A stretch of 22,655 bases of DNA from Desulfobacterales bacterium (GCA_030066455.1 JASJBQ010000020.1:1-22655), one strand, 5' to 3'. Positions 1-7,354 are shown, counted from the stretch's first letter. A program made the numbers and translations. The notes: generated by a model from the sequence alone, not told the origin.

Positions 1-30
1 GTCCGGGCCCGCGGCAGAATAGCGGCCGGT

Positions 31-717
31 ATGGGTTTCATGACCCCGGACCACCGCGCCGTCCACCATTTTGCCGTGCGTGAACTCCCACGCCACGGCC
101 GTCCCCTGCCCCCCGCAACCATCGCCGCCGGACTGGCACTGCCCGAACGACGGGTGGTTTCTCTTCTGGCCGATCTCGAAGCCCGCATGACTTTTCTCTT
201 CCGCAATCCGGCCGGTGAAGTCATCTGGGCCTATCCGCTGACGGTGGAGACCACGCCGCATGCGATGACCTTCAGCACGGGCGAAAGGCTCCATGCCGCC
301 TGAGCGGTGGACGCTTTCGCGACGCCCTTCGTGCAGGGGCGACTGAGAAAAGAAAATCTGGCGGTCACGGTCGATTCCCAATGCGCCCAAAGCGGGCGGT
401 CCATGCAAATCGAAATCGACAGCGACCTGAGCTACAACGTCCGGGATGAGGGCTGCCGCCCTGTCGTGTTCGTGCCCGACATCAAGCGCTCCGAACTGGA
501 GGCGCCGAGCATCATCGACGACTTCTGAAAGGAAAGTGTCTTCTTCTGGTCAGAAGAACATGCCCGCCGCTATCGCCGCACAACGCACCGCCGGCGGGGC
601 GCCTATTTCACCGCCGACCACACCGTCTATCTCACGCGCATCATGCAGAGTGCGCTGTTCGGCTTCGACCAGGCGGCGACAGCGCCGAAAAAGATATGCG
701 GCTCACCATCGCCTTGA
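31..717 (+). CDS. MerB-family (alkylmercury lyase-like) selenoprotein with two predicted selenocysteines
   Basis: Read through two in-frame TGA codons (301-303 and 526-528), this frame encodes one 228-residue protein, close to MerB's usual size of about 212. Residues 1-90 resemble the MerB N-terminal helical domain. The first TGA (residue 91) falls in LHAA-U-AVD, matching MerB Cys96-Ala-Leu-Asp99, with Asp94 exactly three residues on. Cys118 matches the structural Cys117 region (SQCAQSG versus SHCAATG). The second TGA (residue 166) falls in DDF-U-KESVFFWSEEHA, matching the Cys159 segment before FFAS. MerB uses these two Cys and the Asp to cleave carbon-mercury bonds. There is no other stop or frameshift, and translation ends at TGA 715-717. 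Each TGA is followed by a SECIS-like hairpin. The frame is open to the window edge, so the start (ATG 31 or 40) is uncertain. The 3' end overlaps the convergent methyltransferase gene by 15 bp. The alternative is a pseudogene, which I judge unlikely. Confidence 0.88.
323..341 (+). promoter_or_regulatory. Putative bacterial SECIS element 1 (for TGA 301-303)
   Basis: A 7-bp stem (323-329 with 335-341, one G-U pair) closes a 5-nt loop, CGTGC. The loop begins 26 nt after the in-frame TGA and has G as its second base. This fits the bacterial SECIS model: a short stem downstream of UGA, an apical loop with G in the first two positions, and roughly 16-37 nt of spacing. It lies inside coding sequence, as expected for bacteria, where SelB binds the loop. 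It is a visual prediction; no folding was run. Confidence 0.7.
541..558 (+). promoter_or_regulatory. Putative bacterial SECIS element 2 (for TGA 526-528)
   Basis: A perfect 7-bp stem, TTCTTCT (541-547) with AGAAGAA (552-558), closes the 4-nt loop GGTC. The loop starts 19 nt after the second in-frame TGA and begins with two G residues. Stem length, loop G and spacing all fit the bacterial SECIS model, and the stem is unusually clean for this GC-rich region. SelB recognition is inferred. Confidence 0.78.
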
Positions 718-1188
718 CGGCCGCCAGCGGGGCAGAAACCGACCGGTACGCGCGGCATATTCCCGATAGGCCGCGCCGAAGACGGCCTCCATCATCTTCT
801 CCTCCCGCGGCACCAGGCGGTGCCAGAGAAGGTGCAGCCCAACGGGACCGGCGAGCATGATCCACGAGTTGCTCGCCAGCACGGTCCCGCCGGCGAGCAG
901 CGTGATCCAGGCCGTGTACATGGGGTGACGCACGAAACGGAACGGGCCCCGGGTGCACAGGCGGTCGTGGCGCCACCAGTTGCGCAGCGTCACGAAAGAC
1001 CAGACATGCAGCCCGGCACCGGAAAGAATGAGCACCAGGGCGGCGGCGTATCGCAGATCCGCACGGGCCGTGACGGCGGGCCGGCCGGCCAGCCCGTCGA
1101 ACCACCACAACAGGGCCAGCAGCAACAGGCTGAGCAGCGCACCTGACGGGCCGACGCCGAAGATCTTCTGAAAAGCGGAGATGTTCAT
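703..1188 (-). CDS. Isoprenylcysteine carboxyl methyltransferase (ICMT)/PEMT-type membrane methyltransferase
   Basis: This encodes a 161-residue integral membrane protein. Hydrophobic segments lie at about residues 15-32, 48-66 and 92-122. The family signature RHPMY is at 87-91, followed by a Glu-Glu pair at 129-130 (PREEKMMEAVFG) and the C-terminal YREYAARTGRFLP. These features are typical of SAM-dependent ICMT-like/phospholipid N-methyltransferase proteins; the natural acceptor cannot be told. I chose the ATG at 1188 because it overlaps the TGA of the upstream hydrolase as ATGA (1188-1185), a classic coupling signal. A longer frame reaches back to 1272, but its extra residues are basic, lie inside the hydrolase gene and look like shadow sequence. 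The gene is convergent with the MerB-like gene and overlaps its end by 15 bp. Confidence 0.85.
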   Translation of the reverse strand: MNISAFQKIFGVGPSGALLSLLLLALLWWFDGLAGRPAVTARADLRYAAALVLILSGAGLHVWSFVTLRNWWRHDRLCTRGPFRFVRHPMYTAWITLLAGGTVLASNSWIMLAGPVGLHLLWHRLVPREEKMMEAVFGAAYREYAARTGRFLPRWRPSRRW

Positions 1189-2120
1189 CTGGCGCTGGCC
1201 GATCCCGGGCAAATGCTTTCTCCGCCGCTCAACGCGTTGTCGTGTCCGTGGCGCTTCATTGTCGCCACCCATGCTGCGACCCGGTCGGCGATGGGCCCCG
1301 AATGCTGCACCCAGCCGAAATGATCCAGGCCTTCGGTCTCCAGTTCGCCGGGTTGCACATGCCAGCGTGTGAGCGGGGCGTCGGGAAACTTGCGGCAGAG
1401 GTTGTCCACGGCCCGGGGTGGGGCGAACCCGTCGCCGGCAATCGACACCGCCAGGACCGGTCGGCGCAGGGATGCCAGGCAGGCTTCGAAATCATGCGGG
1501 CTGTTGGTCAGGTCATAGCGTCCGGTACGGGCGTTGCGGGCCCAGTCCCGGATCACCGTACGGGCGGCCGTGCCCCCGAATCCGATGCGCCGCCCCGGGA
1601 AATAGCCCAGCAGCACCGCCAGGGCCAAAGCCGCTTGGGTTCCCAGCCAGATGCCATAGTTGCCCGGGAAGCGCCAGCCCCGATAGCAAACCGAGCAGGA
1701 GGCCACGAGCACGAGACCCTCAACCTTTTCCGGATGAAGGCTGGTGTAGAGCACATTCAATTGACCGCCCAGACTGTGGCCCAGCAGAAAGGTGGGGTTG
1801 CCCGGAAACCGATCCTGCACGGCCGCCACGACGGCAGGCCAGTCGTGGGTCAGCATGTCGTGGTAGCCGAAATCCGTGCCACGGCCGACCCGCACCGAAC
1901 TCGCTCCCAACCCGCGCAGATCCGCCGTTACGGCATTAAGTCCGTTGCGGCACAGATTCAGCGCCAGCGGCTCGTAAAAAGCGGCCCGCACCCCCATGGC
2001 CGGCATGCAGATGGCCACCGGCGCCGCGGCATCAACCCAAAAAACCGTTAGCGCCGAGTGGGTACCGTCCAGCATCCGAATGGGATGCGCTGAGATGTCA
2101 GGGGGCATCGCGCTTCTCAT
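1185..2120 (-). CDS. Alpha/beta hydrolase
   Basis: This is a 311-residue alpha/beta-hydrolase-fold protein. The nucleophile elbow is GHSLGG with Ser116, the acid is probably Asp230 (SIAGDGF), and the catalytic histidine is His267 (LDHFGW). It resembles the uncharacterised COG4757-type hydrolases, so the substrate is unknown. No signal peptide is evident and it is probably cytoplasmic. It forms a two-gene unit with the ICMT-type methyltransferase, whose ATG overlaps this stop codon. The start could be ATG 2120 or ATG 2108. Just upstream of ATG 2120, GCGGCC (2125-2130) and GGCCGC (2140-2145) can form a hairpin that would bury the weak AAGG ribosome site; whether this matters is unknown. Confidence 0.88.
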   Translation of the reverse strand: MRSAMPPDISAHPIRMLDGTHSALTVFWVDAAAPVAICMPAMGVRAAFYEPLALNLCRNGLNAVTADLRGLGASSVRVGRGTDFGYHDMLTHDWPAVVAAVQDRFPGNPTFLLGHSLGGQLNVLYTSLHPEKVEGLVLVASCSVCYRGWRFPGNYGIWLGTQAALALAVLLGYFPGRRIGFGGTAARTVIRDWARNARTGRYDLTNSPHDFEACLASLRRPVLAVSIAGDGFAPPRAVDNLCRKFPDAPLTRWHVQPGELETEGLDHFGWVQHSGPIADRVAAWVATMKRHGHDNALSGGESICPGSASAR

Positions 2121-2292
2121 GCTGGCGGCCTTAACTTTCGGCCGCCTCTTCGTGGTGAATTAGAAAACGCCCTGCGGCCGGCATCGACTGGCAAGGGTTC
2201 ACCTGGCCGTGTTTTCAACGCCTGCTGAAATCTAAAGCCGACCATTCCGGGAAGGGTATTTCCCGCCGCGCCCGATCGTTTGGTTGCCGTTC
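2121..2292. other. Intergenic spacer between hydrolase and EamA transporter
   Basis: This 172-bp gap holds the 6-bp hairpin described under the hydrolase. It also holds a small GGGAA/TTCCC dyad near 2249-2264, downstream of the transporter on the minus strand, without a T-run. I see no gene and no convincing promoter or terminator. Confidence 0.4.
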
Positions 2293-3363
2293 TCAGTCGT
2301 TGTCATGCCCGTCGTTGGAATGACGATGCCGGTGGTGCAGATCGGGCCAATGCCCGTGGGTGTGCTCGGCGGCGTCATGTTCATGCCAGTGGGAGTGATT
2401 GGCGCCGCGCGGCGCATTGCCATGATCGTGCGCGTGGTGGTCATCGTCGTGGGCGTGGTCGTGCCGATGTGCAACCGCATCGTGGCGGTGGGCATGCTGA
2501 TGTTGTTCACGAAATAGAATCACGAGGGAGGCGACAATGATCATGGCCGCCAGCGCCTGCATGCCCGTAAAAGGTTCATCCAGGATTGACACCGCGAACA
2601 GCAGACCGAAAAAGGGGGCCGTCGAGAAAATCATCTGGCTGCGTGAGGCTCCGAGGCCCTGCGCCGCCGAGATGTACAGGGTGACACTCAAACCATAGGC
2701 CAGGGCGCCTACGAGCAGCGCGCTCAAAACGAGGCCGGGGCTGCCGATGCCGCCGGCCAGCACGCCGCCCATGACCAGATTGAACCCACCCGCCGCCGCC
2801 CCTTTCCACAAGGTTGTCTGGGCGGGCGTGATACCGTCAATCAGGGCGGTGAGATGGTTGTCGACGCCCCAGCAGATGCATGCGCCGGCCACGAGCAGGA
2901 CCGCCGGCAGACCGGGATCGCCTTCGGCACCGACCAGCAGCACCGCGGCCACGAGTGTCCCGCCGGCCGCAATCCACCCGCGCAGCGTCATGTATTCGCG
3001 GAATACGAAATGCCCCAGCAGCACCGTCGCCACGAATTCGAGATTGAGCCACAGGGAAACCGAACCGGCACTGGCCCGCTGCAGGCCGAGCAACAGCAGC
3101 ATCGGCCCGACGACCCCGCCCAGCAAGATGGCGCCGCCGAGCAAAAGGAAGGTGGATCGATCCATCCGCCATGGCCTCCGCCCGGGTTTCGGCCAGGCAG
3201 CTGCCGGCAGCACCCCCAGGACCGCCCCGAGGTAGAGCAGGCCGGCGAGTACCTGGGCCGGCAGATCGACCAGCAGCAGCTTGCTGGCCGGCGTGGCGAC
3301 CCCGAAAAGCAGGGCGGATAACAGCCCGGTCAGAAATAGCTTGGTGTTACGGTGCGCTGGCAT
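2293..3363 (-). CDS. EamA/DMT-family transporter with histidine-rich C-terminal tail
   Basis: This is a 356-residue protein. Residues 1-284 form the usual ten-helix drug/metabolite transporter pair of EamA repeats, starting LTGLLSALLFGVATPASKLLL and including the late helix-end SRSQMIFSTAPFFGLLFAV. Residues 285-356 form a hydrophilic tail with 24 histidines among Asp and Glu (for example HRHDHAHDDDHH and HSHWHEHD), which plain EamA proteins lack. The tail probably binds Zn, Ni, Co or similar ions, either as a sensor or as part of metal export; this is an inference. The shadow of the tail on the plus strand is rich in Met and Val codons, so the His codon choice is CAT/CAC throughout. The gene lies between the hydrolase and the secreted-protein gene in the same direction, with gaps of 172 and 72 bp. 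Confidence 0.87.
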   Translation of the reverse strand: MPAHRNTKLFLTGLLSALLFGVATPASKLLLVDLPAQVLAGLLYLGAVLGVLPAAAWPKPGRRPWRMDRSTFLLLGGAILLGGVVGPMLLLLGLQRASAGSVSLWLNLEFVATVLLGHFVFREYMTLRGWIAAGGTLVAAVLLVGAEGDPGLPAVLLVAGACICWGVDNHLTALIDGITPAQTTLWKGAAAGGFNLVMGGVLAGGIGSPGLVLSALLVGALAYGLSVTLYISAAQGLGASRSQMIFSTAPFFGLLFAVSILDEPFTGMQALAAMIIVASLVILFREQHQHAHRHDAVAHRHDHAHDDDHHAHDHGNAPRGANHSHWHEHDAAEHTHGHWPDLHHRHRHSNDGHDND

Positions 3364-3435
3364 CCCATCGATCCATTCTTTGTGGGTAACGATCGCTGCA
3401 GACCCGGGGCCGATAATACACCCCGGAAGCGAACA

Positions 3436-4005
3436 TCAGAGCAGGGGCATTCGTTCCGTATCCGCATCATCCGACGGCGTCGTGCGGAAGGTATCCGGGG
3501 GGACTTCTTCCACCCGCATCTGGTTGAGCTGGCTGGAGAGCGGTCGGTAGTAGATGCCGAGCTTGATCTCAGAGGTGGTTTCGTCGACTTTGAGTTTGAT
3601 CTTGAGCGCGTCGTTTTGCCAGCGGTAGATGGTCTGTTCACCGGCCCGCCCCGATGTGACTTTGGCGGGGCCGTAAGCGTTGCGGAAGTGCTTTTCCAGA
3701 TAATAGGCCTGGTCCGGTGACCGCAGTTTGATGTAGACCGCAAAGAAGCGGTCCTGGAAAAAACCGTAAACCACGCCGGGCACCGGTTGGTTGGCCGTTT
3801 GGTAGGCCATGTTGCGGTTGACGTAGTAGCTGGCCGGACCGGCCCTACGTACCCGGGTAAGATGTTCGTGCGCCTCGACATGGCTGGCCCACGCCATGCC
3901 GTGGACACCGACCTTGAGATCTGAGGCCTGCACAGCGGTCGCCAAGAAAATTATAAATCCCAGAATCGTTGAAGGCCACGTTGAACGCCAGCGCGTCGTC
4001 TGCAT
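3436..4005 (-). CDS. Secreted (periplasmic) protein of unknown function
   Basis: This 189-residue protein has a clear Sec signal peptide: basic N-terminus, hydrophobic core TILGFIIFLATA (13-24) and likely cleavage after VQA at residue 27. The mature part is a small soluble domain with YYVNRN, GFFQDRFFAVYIKL and WQNDALKIKLKVDE, which look like alternating strands of a beta-rich fold. The C-terminus is acidic and polar. I do not recognise the family. It is read towards the EamA gene, 72 bp away, and could be co-transcribed with it. A strong inverted repeat (4034-4076) lies just upstream of its start. Confidence 0.7.
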   Translation of the reverse strand: MQTTRWRSTWPSTILGFIIFLATAVQASDLKVGVHGMAWASHVEAHEHLTRVRRAGPASYYVNRNMAYQTANQPVPGVVYGFFQDRFFAVYIKLRSPDQAYYLEKHFRNAYGPAKVTSGRAGEQTIYRWQNDALKIKLKVDETTSEIKLGIYYRPLSSQLNQMRVEEVPPDTFRTTPSDDADTERMPLL

Positions 4006-4033
4006 TGCATTCTCTCGCGATCGTTTGGGGTTG

Positions 4034-4076
4034 GTACTTGTGCCACCCCAATCATGGGGATGCGGATGGCAAGTAC
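4034..4076. repeat. Imperfect inverted repeat / nested hairpin upstream of the secreted-protein gene
   Basis: GTACTTG (4034-4040) pairs with CAAGTAC (4070-4076). After a 2-nt bulge, CCA (4043-4045) pairs with TGG (4067-4069). An inner CCCC/GGGG stem (4046-4049, 4056-4059) encloses AATCAT. The element lies between the stop of argP and the start of the secreted-protein gene, both on the minus strand. There is no T-run, so it may be a 5' UTR structure or operator rather than an intrinsic terminator. Confidence 0.5.
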
Positions 4077-4177
4077 AACATAATTCTTTTTGGGCATTTA
4101 TCGAATGCCATCACGCCGGAATCGAAGATTTTGATTGCTTCAAGGCCGCCCCGCGTGTTTCGTCGCGGATGGTTAGC

Positions 4178-5062
4178 CTATGCGCTTGTCAACTGCGTGT
4201 TGGCTCCTTGGACCAGCCGTTGGGTCAGGGCTGCAAGCAGGTCGGACTTCAGGTTCCAGCAGTGCCAGTAAAGCTTGACGGCCACGGGCGCCCCCGGGGC
4301 CAGGTCGACCAGGCGGTTCTGTGCCAGCAGGTCGGCGCTCTGCTGGTCGGGCAGCATCCCGTAGGCCAGGCCATGGGTGATGAAATCGACGAATTTCTCG
4401 GACGATGGCAGGTAGTGGGCCGGCAGCGTGGCCGGCACACGGCCAAAAAGCTGCCGGAACAGTTTGACGTGCAGCTCGTCCTTGCGATTGTAGATCAGAA
4501 AAGGGGCCTGGCCGGCCTGGGCCCAATCGAGCCCATCGGGGAACCAGCGCTGTTGAAACCCCGGCGAAGCCACGGGCCGGTAGTTCATACCGCCGAGGTA
4601 GGCCATGCGGCAGCCTTGCAGGGGCTGGTCCATGGTGCTGATGCAGCCAATGACCTCACCGTTTTTCAGCAGCATCTGGGTCTGGTCCTGGTCCTCCACT
4701 TTCAGGTCGAGAAGCACGTGGTGTTTTTCCAGAAAAGGGTGCACCGCGTCGAAAAACCAGGTGGCCAGGCTGTCGCCGTTCACGCCCACGGCCAGTGTGG
4801 TGAAAGCGGTCTCACCGGATTCGGCGGTCAGGTCGTCCTCCAGCCGTTTGACCTGCAGATAGTGCGTGATCATCCGCCGACCGGCCGGGGTGGCCCGGGG
4901 CGGCGTGGTACGCGCCAGCAGGACCTGACCGGTCTGCGCCTCGAGGAGCTTGACCCGTTGGGATATGGCGGATTGGGTCAGGTACAGCCGTCGGGCCGCC
5001 TTGTCGAACCCCCCCTCCTGGACCACCATGGCCAGGGCTTCGATGAGCTTGTAGTCCAGCAT
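4178..5062 (-). CDS. argP: LysR-family transcriptional regulator, ArgP type
   Basis: This 294-residue protein has an N-terminal winged helix-turn-helix at about residues 3-60 (recognition region GGFDKAARRLYLTQSAISQR, 17-36). It is followed by a LysR effector-binding domain with features of the ArgP/IciA group: the start LDYKLIEALAMVVQEGGF, then LAVGVNGDSLATWF, and later FITHGLAYGMLPDQQS. E. coli ArgP senses lysine and arginine and activates an amino-acid exporter (argO) and other genes. Here it is transcribed away from an EamA exporter 273 bp upstream, which is the standard LysR layout and suggests that exporter is its target. The start codon at 5062 places the ArgP consensus at the very N-terminus. 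An AT-rich dyad lies immediately upstream. Confidence 0.88.
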   Translation of the reverse strand: MLDYKLIEALAMVVQEGGFDKAARRLYLTQSAISQRVKLLEAQTGQVLLARTTPPRATPAGRRMITHYLQVKRLEDDLTAESGETAFTTLAVGVNGDSLATWFFDAVHPFLEKHHVLLDLKVEDQDQTQMLLKNGEVIGCISTMDQPLQGCRMAYLGGMNYRPVASPGFQQRWFPDGLDWAQAGQAPFLIYNRKDELHVKLFRQLFGRVPATLPAHYLPSSEKFVDFITHGLAYGMLPDQQSADLLAQNRLVDLAPGAPVAVKLYWHCWNLKSDLLAALTQRLVQGANTQLTSA

Positions 5063-5335
5063 GACCCAAACATTAGCATTATTAATTAATATAAAAAATA
5101 ATTAATTTTACTTTTTTATCTTGCCGGCTTAAGTGAAAGGCATTCGTCGAAAGTCAATTACGGATGGTTTTGGCGACCGGTCGCGATACGAATGGTGAAC
5201 CCCCGAAAAATACGGCGGTCGTACGGTGCACCGCCATGACGCGGGGTGAAGCCGATCGCCGCGGTTGATCCGCCTCGGGTGAATCGCGCGTTTTAAGGGG
5301 CTGTCGTCACGACCCGTCATCATGAAGGGGCAGCA
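5063..5335. promoter_or_regulatory. Divergent argP/eamA control region with dyads
   Basis: The argP-proximal part is strikingly AT-rich. ATTAATTA (5081-5088) and TAATTAAT (5099-5106) form an inverted repeat within 45 bp of the argP start, a likely LysR-binding and promoter site. Further on lie the perfect 12-bp palindrome GCGACCGGTCGC (5173-5184) and the dyad GGCGGT/ACCGCC (5214-5219, 5230-5235). The ribosome site for eamA is AAGGGG just before ATG 5336. Which dyad ArgP binds is inference. Confidence 0.5.
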
Positions 5336-6181
5336 ATGATCCAACCGGAAGCAATGACCGTCGCCTTTGGCCTGGGCAGCGCCGTGGCCTGGGGTGCCGG
5401 AGATTTCAGCGGCGGCTTCGCCACCAAGCATAATTCTGTGTTGACCGTCCTCTTCATCTCGCAGGTGATCGGGGGGATGCTCCTCGTCGGCCTGGCCCTC
5501 CTCCTGGCCGCGCCCTTTCCCGGCCGCGCCGACATGACGGCCGGCGCCCTGGCCGGACTGTTCGGCACCATGGGATTGGCCTGCCTTTACCGGGGGCTGG
5601 CTTCGGGGCGCATGGGCATCGTGGCCCCGCTCTCCGCCGTGGTCACGGCGCTCGTCCCGGTGGTATTCGCCTTTTTCCATGAAGGTGCTCCCGACGGGTT
5701 GCAGTTCGCCGGGTTCGGGGCGGCCCTGGTGGCGGTCTGGTGCCTGGCCGCGCCGCAGGAGGCGGAACCGGTCAACCGGCGGGAAGTCCTGTTGTCGCTC
5801 GCGGCCGGCATCGGTTTCGGACTCTTTTTCATCTTCGTCGACCAGGCCAGCCGGGAAACGGTTCTCTGGCCGCTGGCCGCCGCCCGATGCGCCTCCCTGG
5901 TCATGATCGGCGCCATCCTCACGGTCCAGCGGCGGCGGATGCGCGCATCCAGGCCGCAGCTGGCCGTGATCGCCCTGGCCGGCGTCCTGGACATGGCCGG
6001 CAACGCCTTATTCGCCCTGGCCGCCCAGACGGGACGCCTGGATGTCGCCGCCGTGTTGTCGTCCCTGTACCCTTTGTCCACCGTCCTGCTGGCGCGGACC
6101 ATCCTGAGCGAGCGCCTGCACCGTCGCCAGTGGGCCGGCGTGGCGGCCGCCCTGGCGGCCATGGTCATGATTGCCGCCTGA
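5336..6181 (+). CDS. EamA/DMT-family exporter
   Basis: This is a 281-residue, almost wholly hydrophobic protein with the two-repeat EamA layout. The first repeat starts VAFGLGSAVAWGAGDFSGGFATK; the second starts near residue 150 (REVLLSLAAGIGFGLFFIFVDQ) and ends ILSERLHRRQWAGVAAALAAMVMIAA, a typical DMT C-terminus. Members export amino acids or other small metabolites from the cytoplasm. The start at 5336 is preceded by AAGGGG at good spacing. Its position, divergent from argP and 28 bp before an aminotransferase gene, suggests an amino-acid or amino-acid-derived substrate. That is inferred from context and not visible in the protein. Confidence 0.87.
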   Translation: MIQPEAMTVAFGLGSAVAWGAGDFSGGFATKHNSVLTVLFISQVIGGMLLVGLALLLAAPFPGRADMTAGALAGLFGTMGLACLYRGLASGRMGIVAPLSAVVTALVPVVFAFFHEGAPDGLQFAGFGAALVAVWCLAAPQEAEPVNRREVLLSLAAGIGFGLFFIFVDQASRETVLWPLAAARCASLVMIGAILTVQRRRMRASRPQLAVIALAGVLDMAGNALFALAAQTGRLDVAAVLSSLYPLSTVLLARTILSERLHRRQWAGVAAALAAMVMIAA

Positions 6182-6209
6182 CAGGCGGCCGCGACAAGGA
6201 GAACGTCCG

Positions 6210-7331
6210 ATGATGCCGATCGAAACCTTTGCCCTGGAACGCTATTTTGCGCGCTACGAGTTCAGCGCCCGCTACCTGCTGTCGTCTTCCGATTGCGAAT
6301 CCCTCCGTATGGCGGCGCTGCTGGAAACGGCCAATCACGACCTGCGCCAACAATGGGACAACCTCAAACTGGGGTACACCGACTCCCAGGGCCACCCTGA
6401 GCTGAGGGCGGCGGCCGCGTCGCTCTACGCTGGTTTTCAAGCCGAGGACATACTGGTGGCCGCACCGGAAGAAGCCATCTTTCTTTTGATGCATGCCCTG
6501 CTGGCCCCGGGCGATCACGTGGTCTGCACCTTTCCCGGTTACCAGTCCCTCTATGCCGTGGCCCGCTCAATCGGCTGCCGGATTTCCTTTTGGACCCCGG
6601 AAGAAAGCCAGGGCTGGCGGTTCGATCCCAGGCAGCTCGAAAAGCGGCTGGAGAACGACACGCGCCTGGTGGTGGCCAATTTCCCCCACAACCCCACAGG
6701 TTACCTGCCGCCCCGCGAAGACTTCGAAGCCCTGGTCGATCTTCTGCGCGCGCGCGATATCCATCTGCTCGTAGACGAGATGTACCGCTTCCTCGAAGCC
6801 GACGAAAAAGACACCCTGCCGGCCGCCTGCGAGCGTTACGACAAAGCCGTTTCGCTCTTCGGCCTCTCGAAGACTTTCGGGCTGCCGGGCCTGCGCATCG
6901 GCTGGACGGCCACCCGCGACCGCGACCTGCATGCGGGCATGGCCCGGCTCAAGGACTACACCACCATCTGCAGCAGCGCCCCCAGTGAAATCCTGGCCAT
7001 CATGGCCCTGCACAGCCGTGAAGTCATCATTGCCCGGCAGAAAGCGCGGTTGCGGAAGAACATGGCCGTTTTGGAGCAGTTTTTTCGCGATTTTGAGAAT
7101 TACTTCGAAGGGCCGTGTCCGCGGGCGGGATCGCTCTGCTTCCCTCGCATGCCGATCACCGCGGACACCTTTGTCTTCTGCGAGGAATTGGTCCGGGAGG
7201 CGGGGATCATGCTGGTGCCTTCGCGCATGTTCGACTACGGCAACCGGCATGTGCGCATCGGCTTCGGCCGCGAGGACTTCCCCGAGGTTCTGGCCCGCTT
7301 CGGCGACTATCTGCACCGGCGCTGGGGGTGA
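6210..7331 (+). CDS. PLP-dependent class I/II aminotransferase
   Basis: This 373-residue enzyme is of fold type I. Visible motifs are the substrate-loop region KLGYTDSQGHPELR (53-66), FPGYQS (108-113), FPHNPTG with the conserved Asn161, VDEMYR with Asp189 and Tyr192, GLSKTFGLPGLRIGW with the Schiff-base Lys221 and phosphate-contacting Arg229, and RHVRIGFG near the C-terminus for the substrate carboxylate. It transfers amino groups between an amino acid and a 2-oxo acid; specificity is not evident. I chose ATG 6210 because AAGGAG lies 8 nt upstream; the open frame to 6171 has no ribosome site and overlaps the exporter. It forms an operon with the EamA gene and ends 23 bp before an intrinsic terminator. 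Confidence 0.88.
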   Translation: MMPIETFALERYFARYEFSARYLLSSSDCESLRMAALLETANHDLRQQWDNLKLGYTDSQGHPELRAAAASLYAGFQAEDILVAAPEEAIFLLMHALLAPGDHVVCTFPGYQSLYAVARSIGCRISFWTPEESQGWRFDPRQLEKRLENDTRLVVANFPHNPTGYLPPREDFEALVDLLRARDIHLLVDEMYRFLEADEKDTLPAACERYDKAVSLFGLSKTFGLPGLRIGWTATRDRDLHAGMARLKDYTTICSSAPSEILAIMALHSREVIIARQKARLRKNMAVLEQFFRDFENYFEGPCPRAGSLCFPRMPITADTFVFCEELVREAGIMLVPSRMFDYGNRHVRIGFGREDFPEVLARFGDYLHRRWG

Positions 7332-7354
7332 CGGATGGATAGCCCGCGGCAATA

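Noticed and set aside
31..717. MerB-like gene as a simple pseudogene
   Set aside because: The only interruptions are two TGA codons, both at catalytic Cys columns and each with a SECIS-like hairpin. There are no frameshifts, TAA or TAG.
446..769. Overlapping 107-codon plus-strand frame across the MerB region
   Set aside because: Low-complexity Arg/Ser-rich translation with no family features; it is a shadow of the MerB-like selenoprotein frame.
1242..2051. Long plus-strand frame opposite the alpha/beta hydrolase
   Set aside because: No domain signature; the minus-strand frame has GHSLGG and the full catalytic set.
3896..5089. 397-codon plus-strand frame opposite argP
   Set aside because: It is a long antisense frame produced by GC-rich codon bias. 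argP on the other strand has clear HTH and effector-domain motifs.
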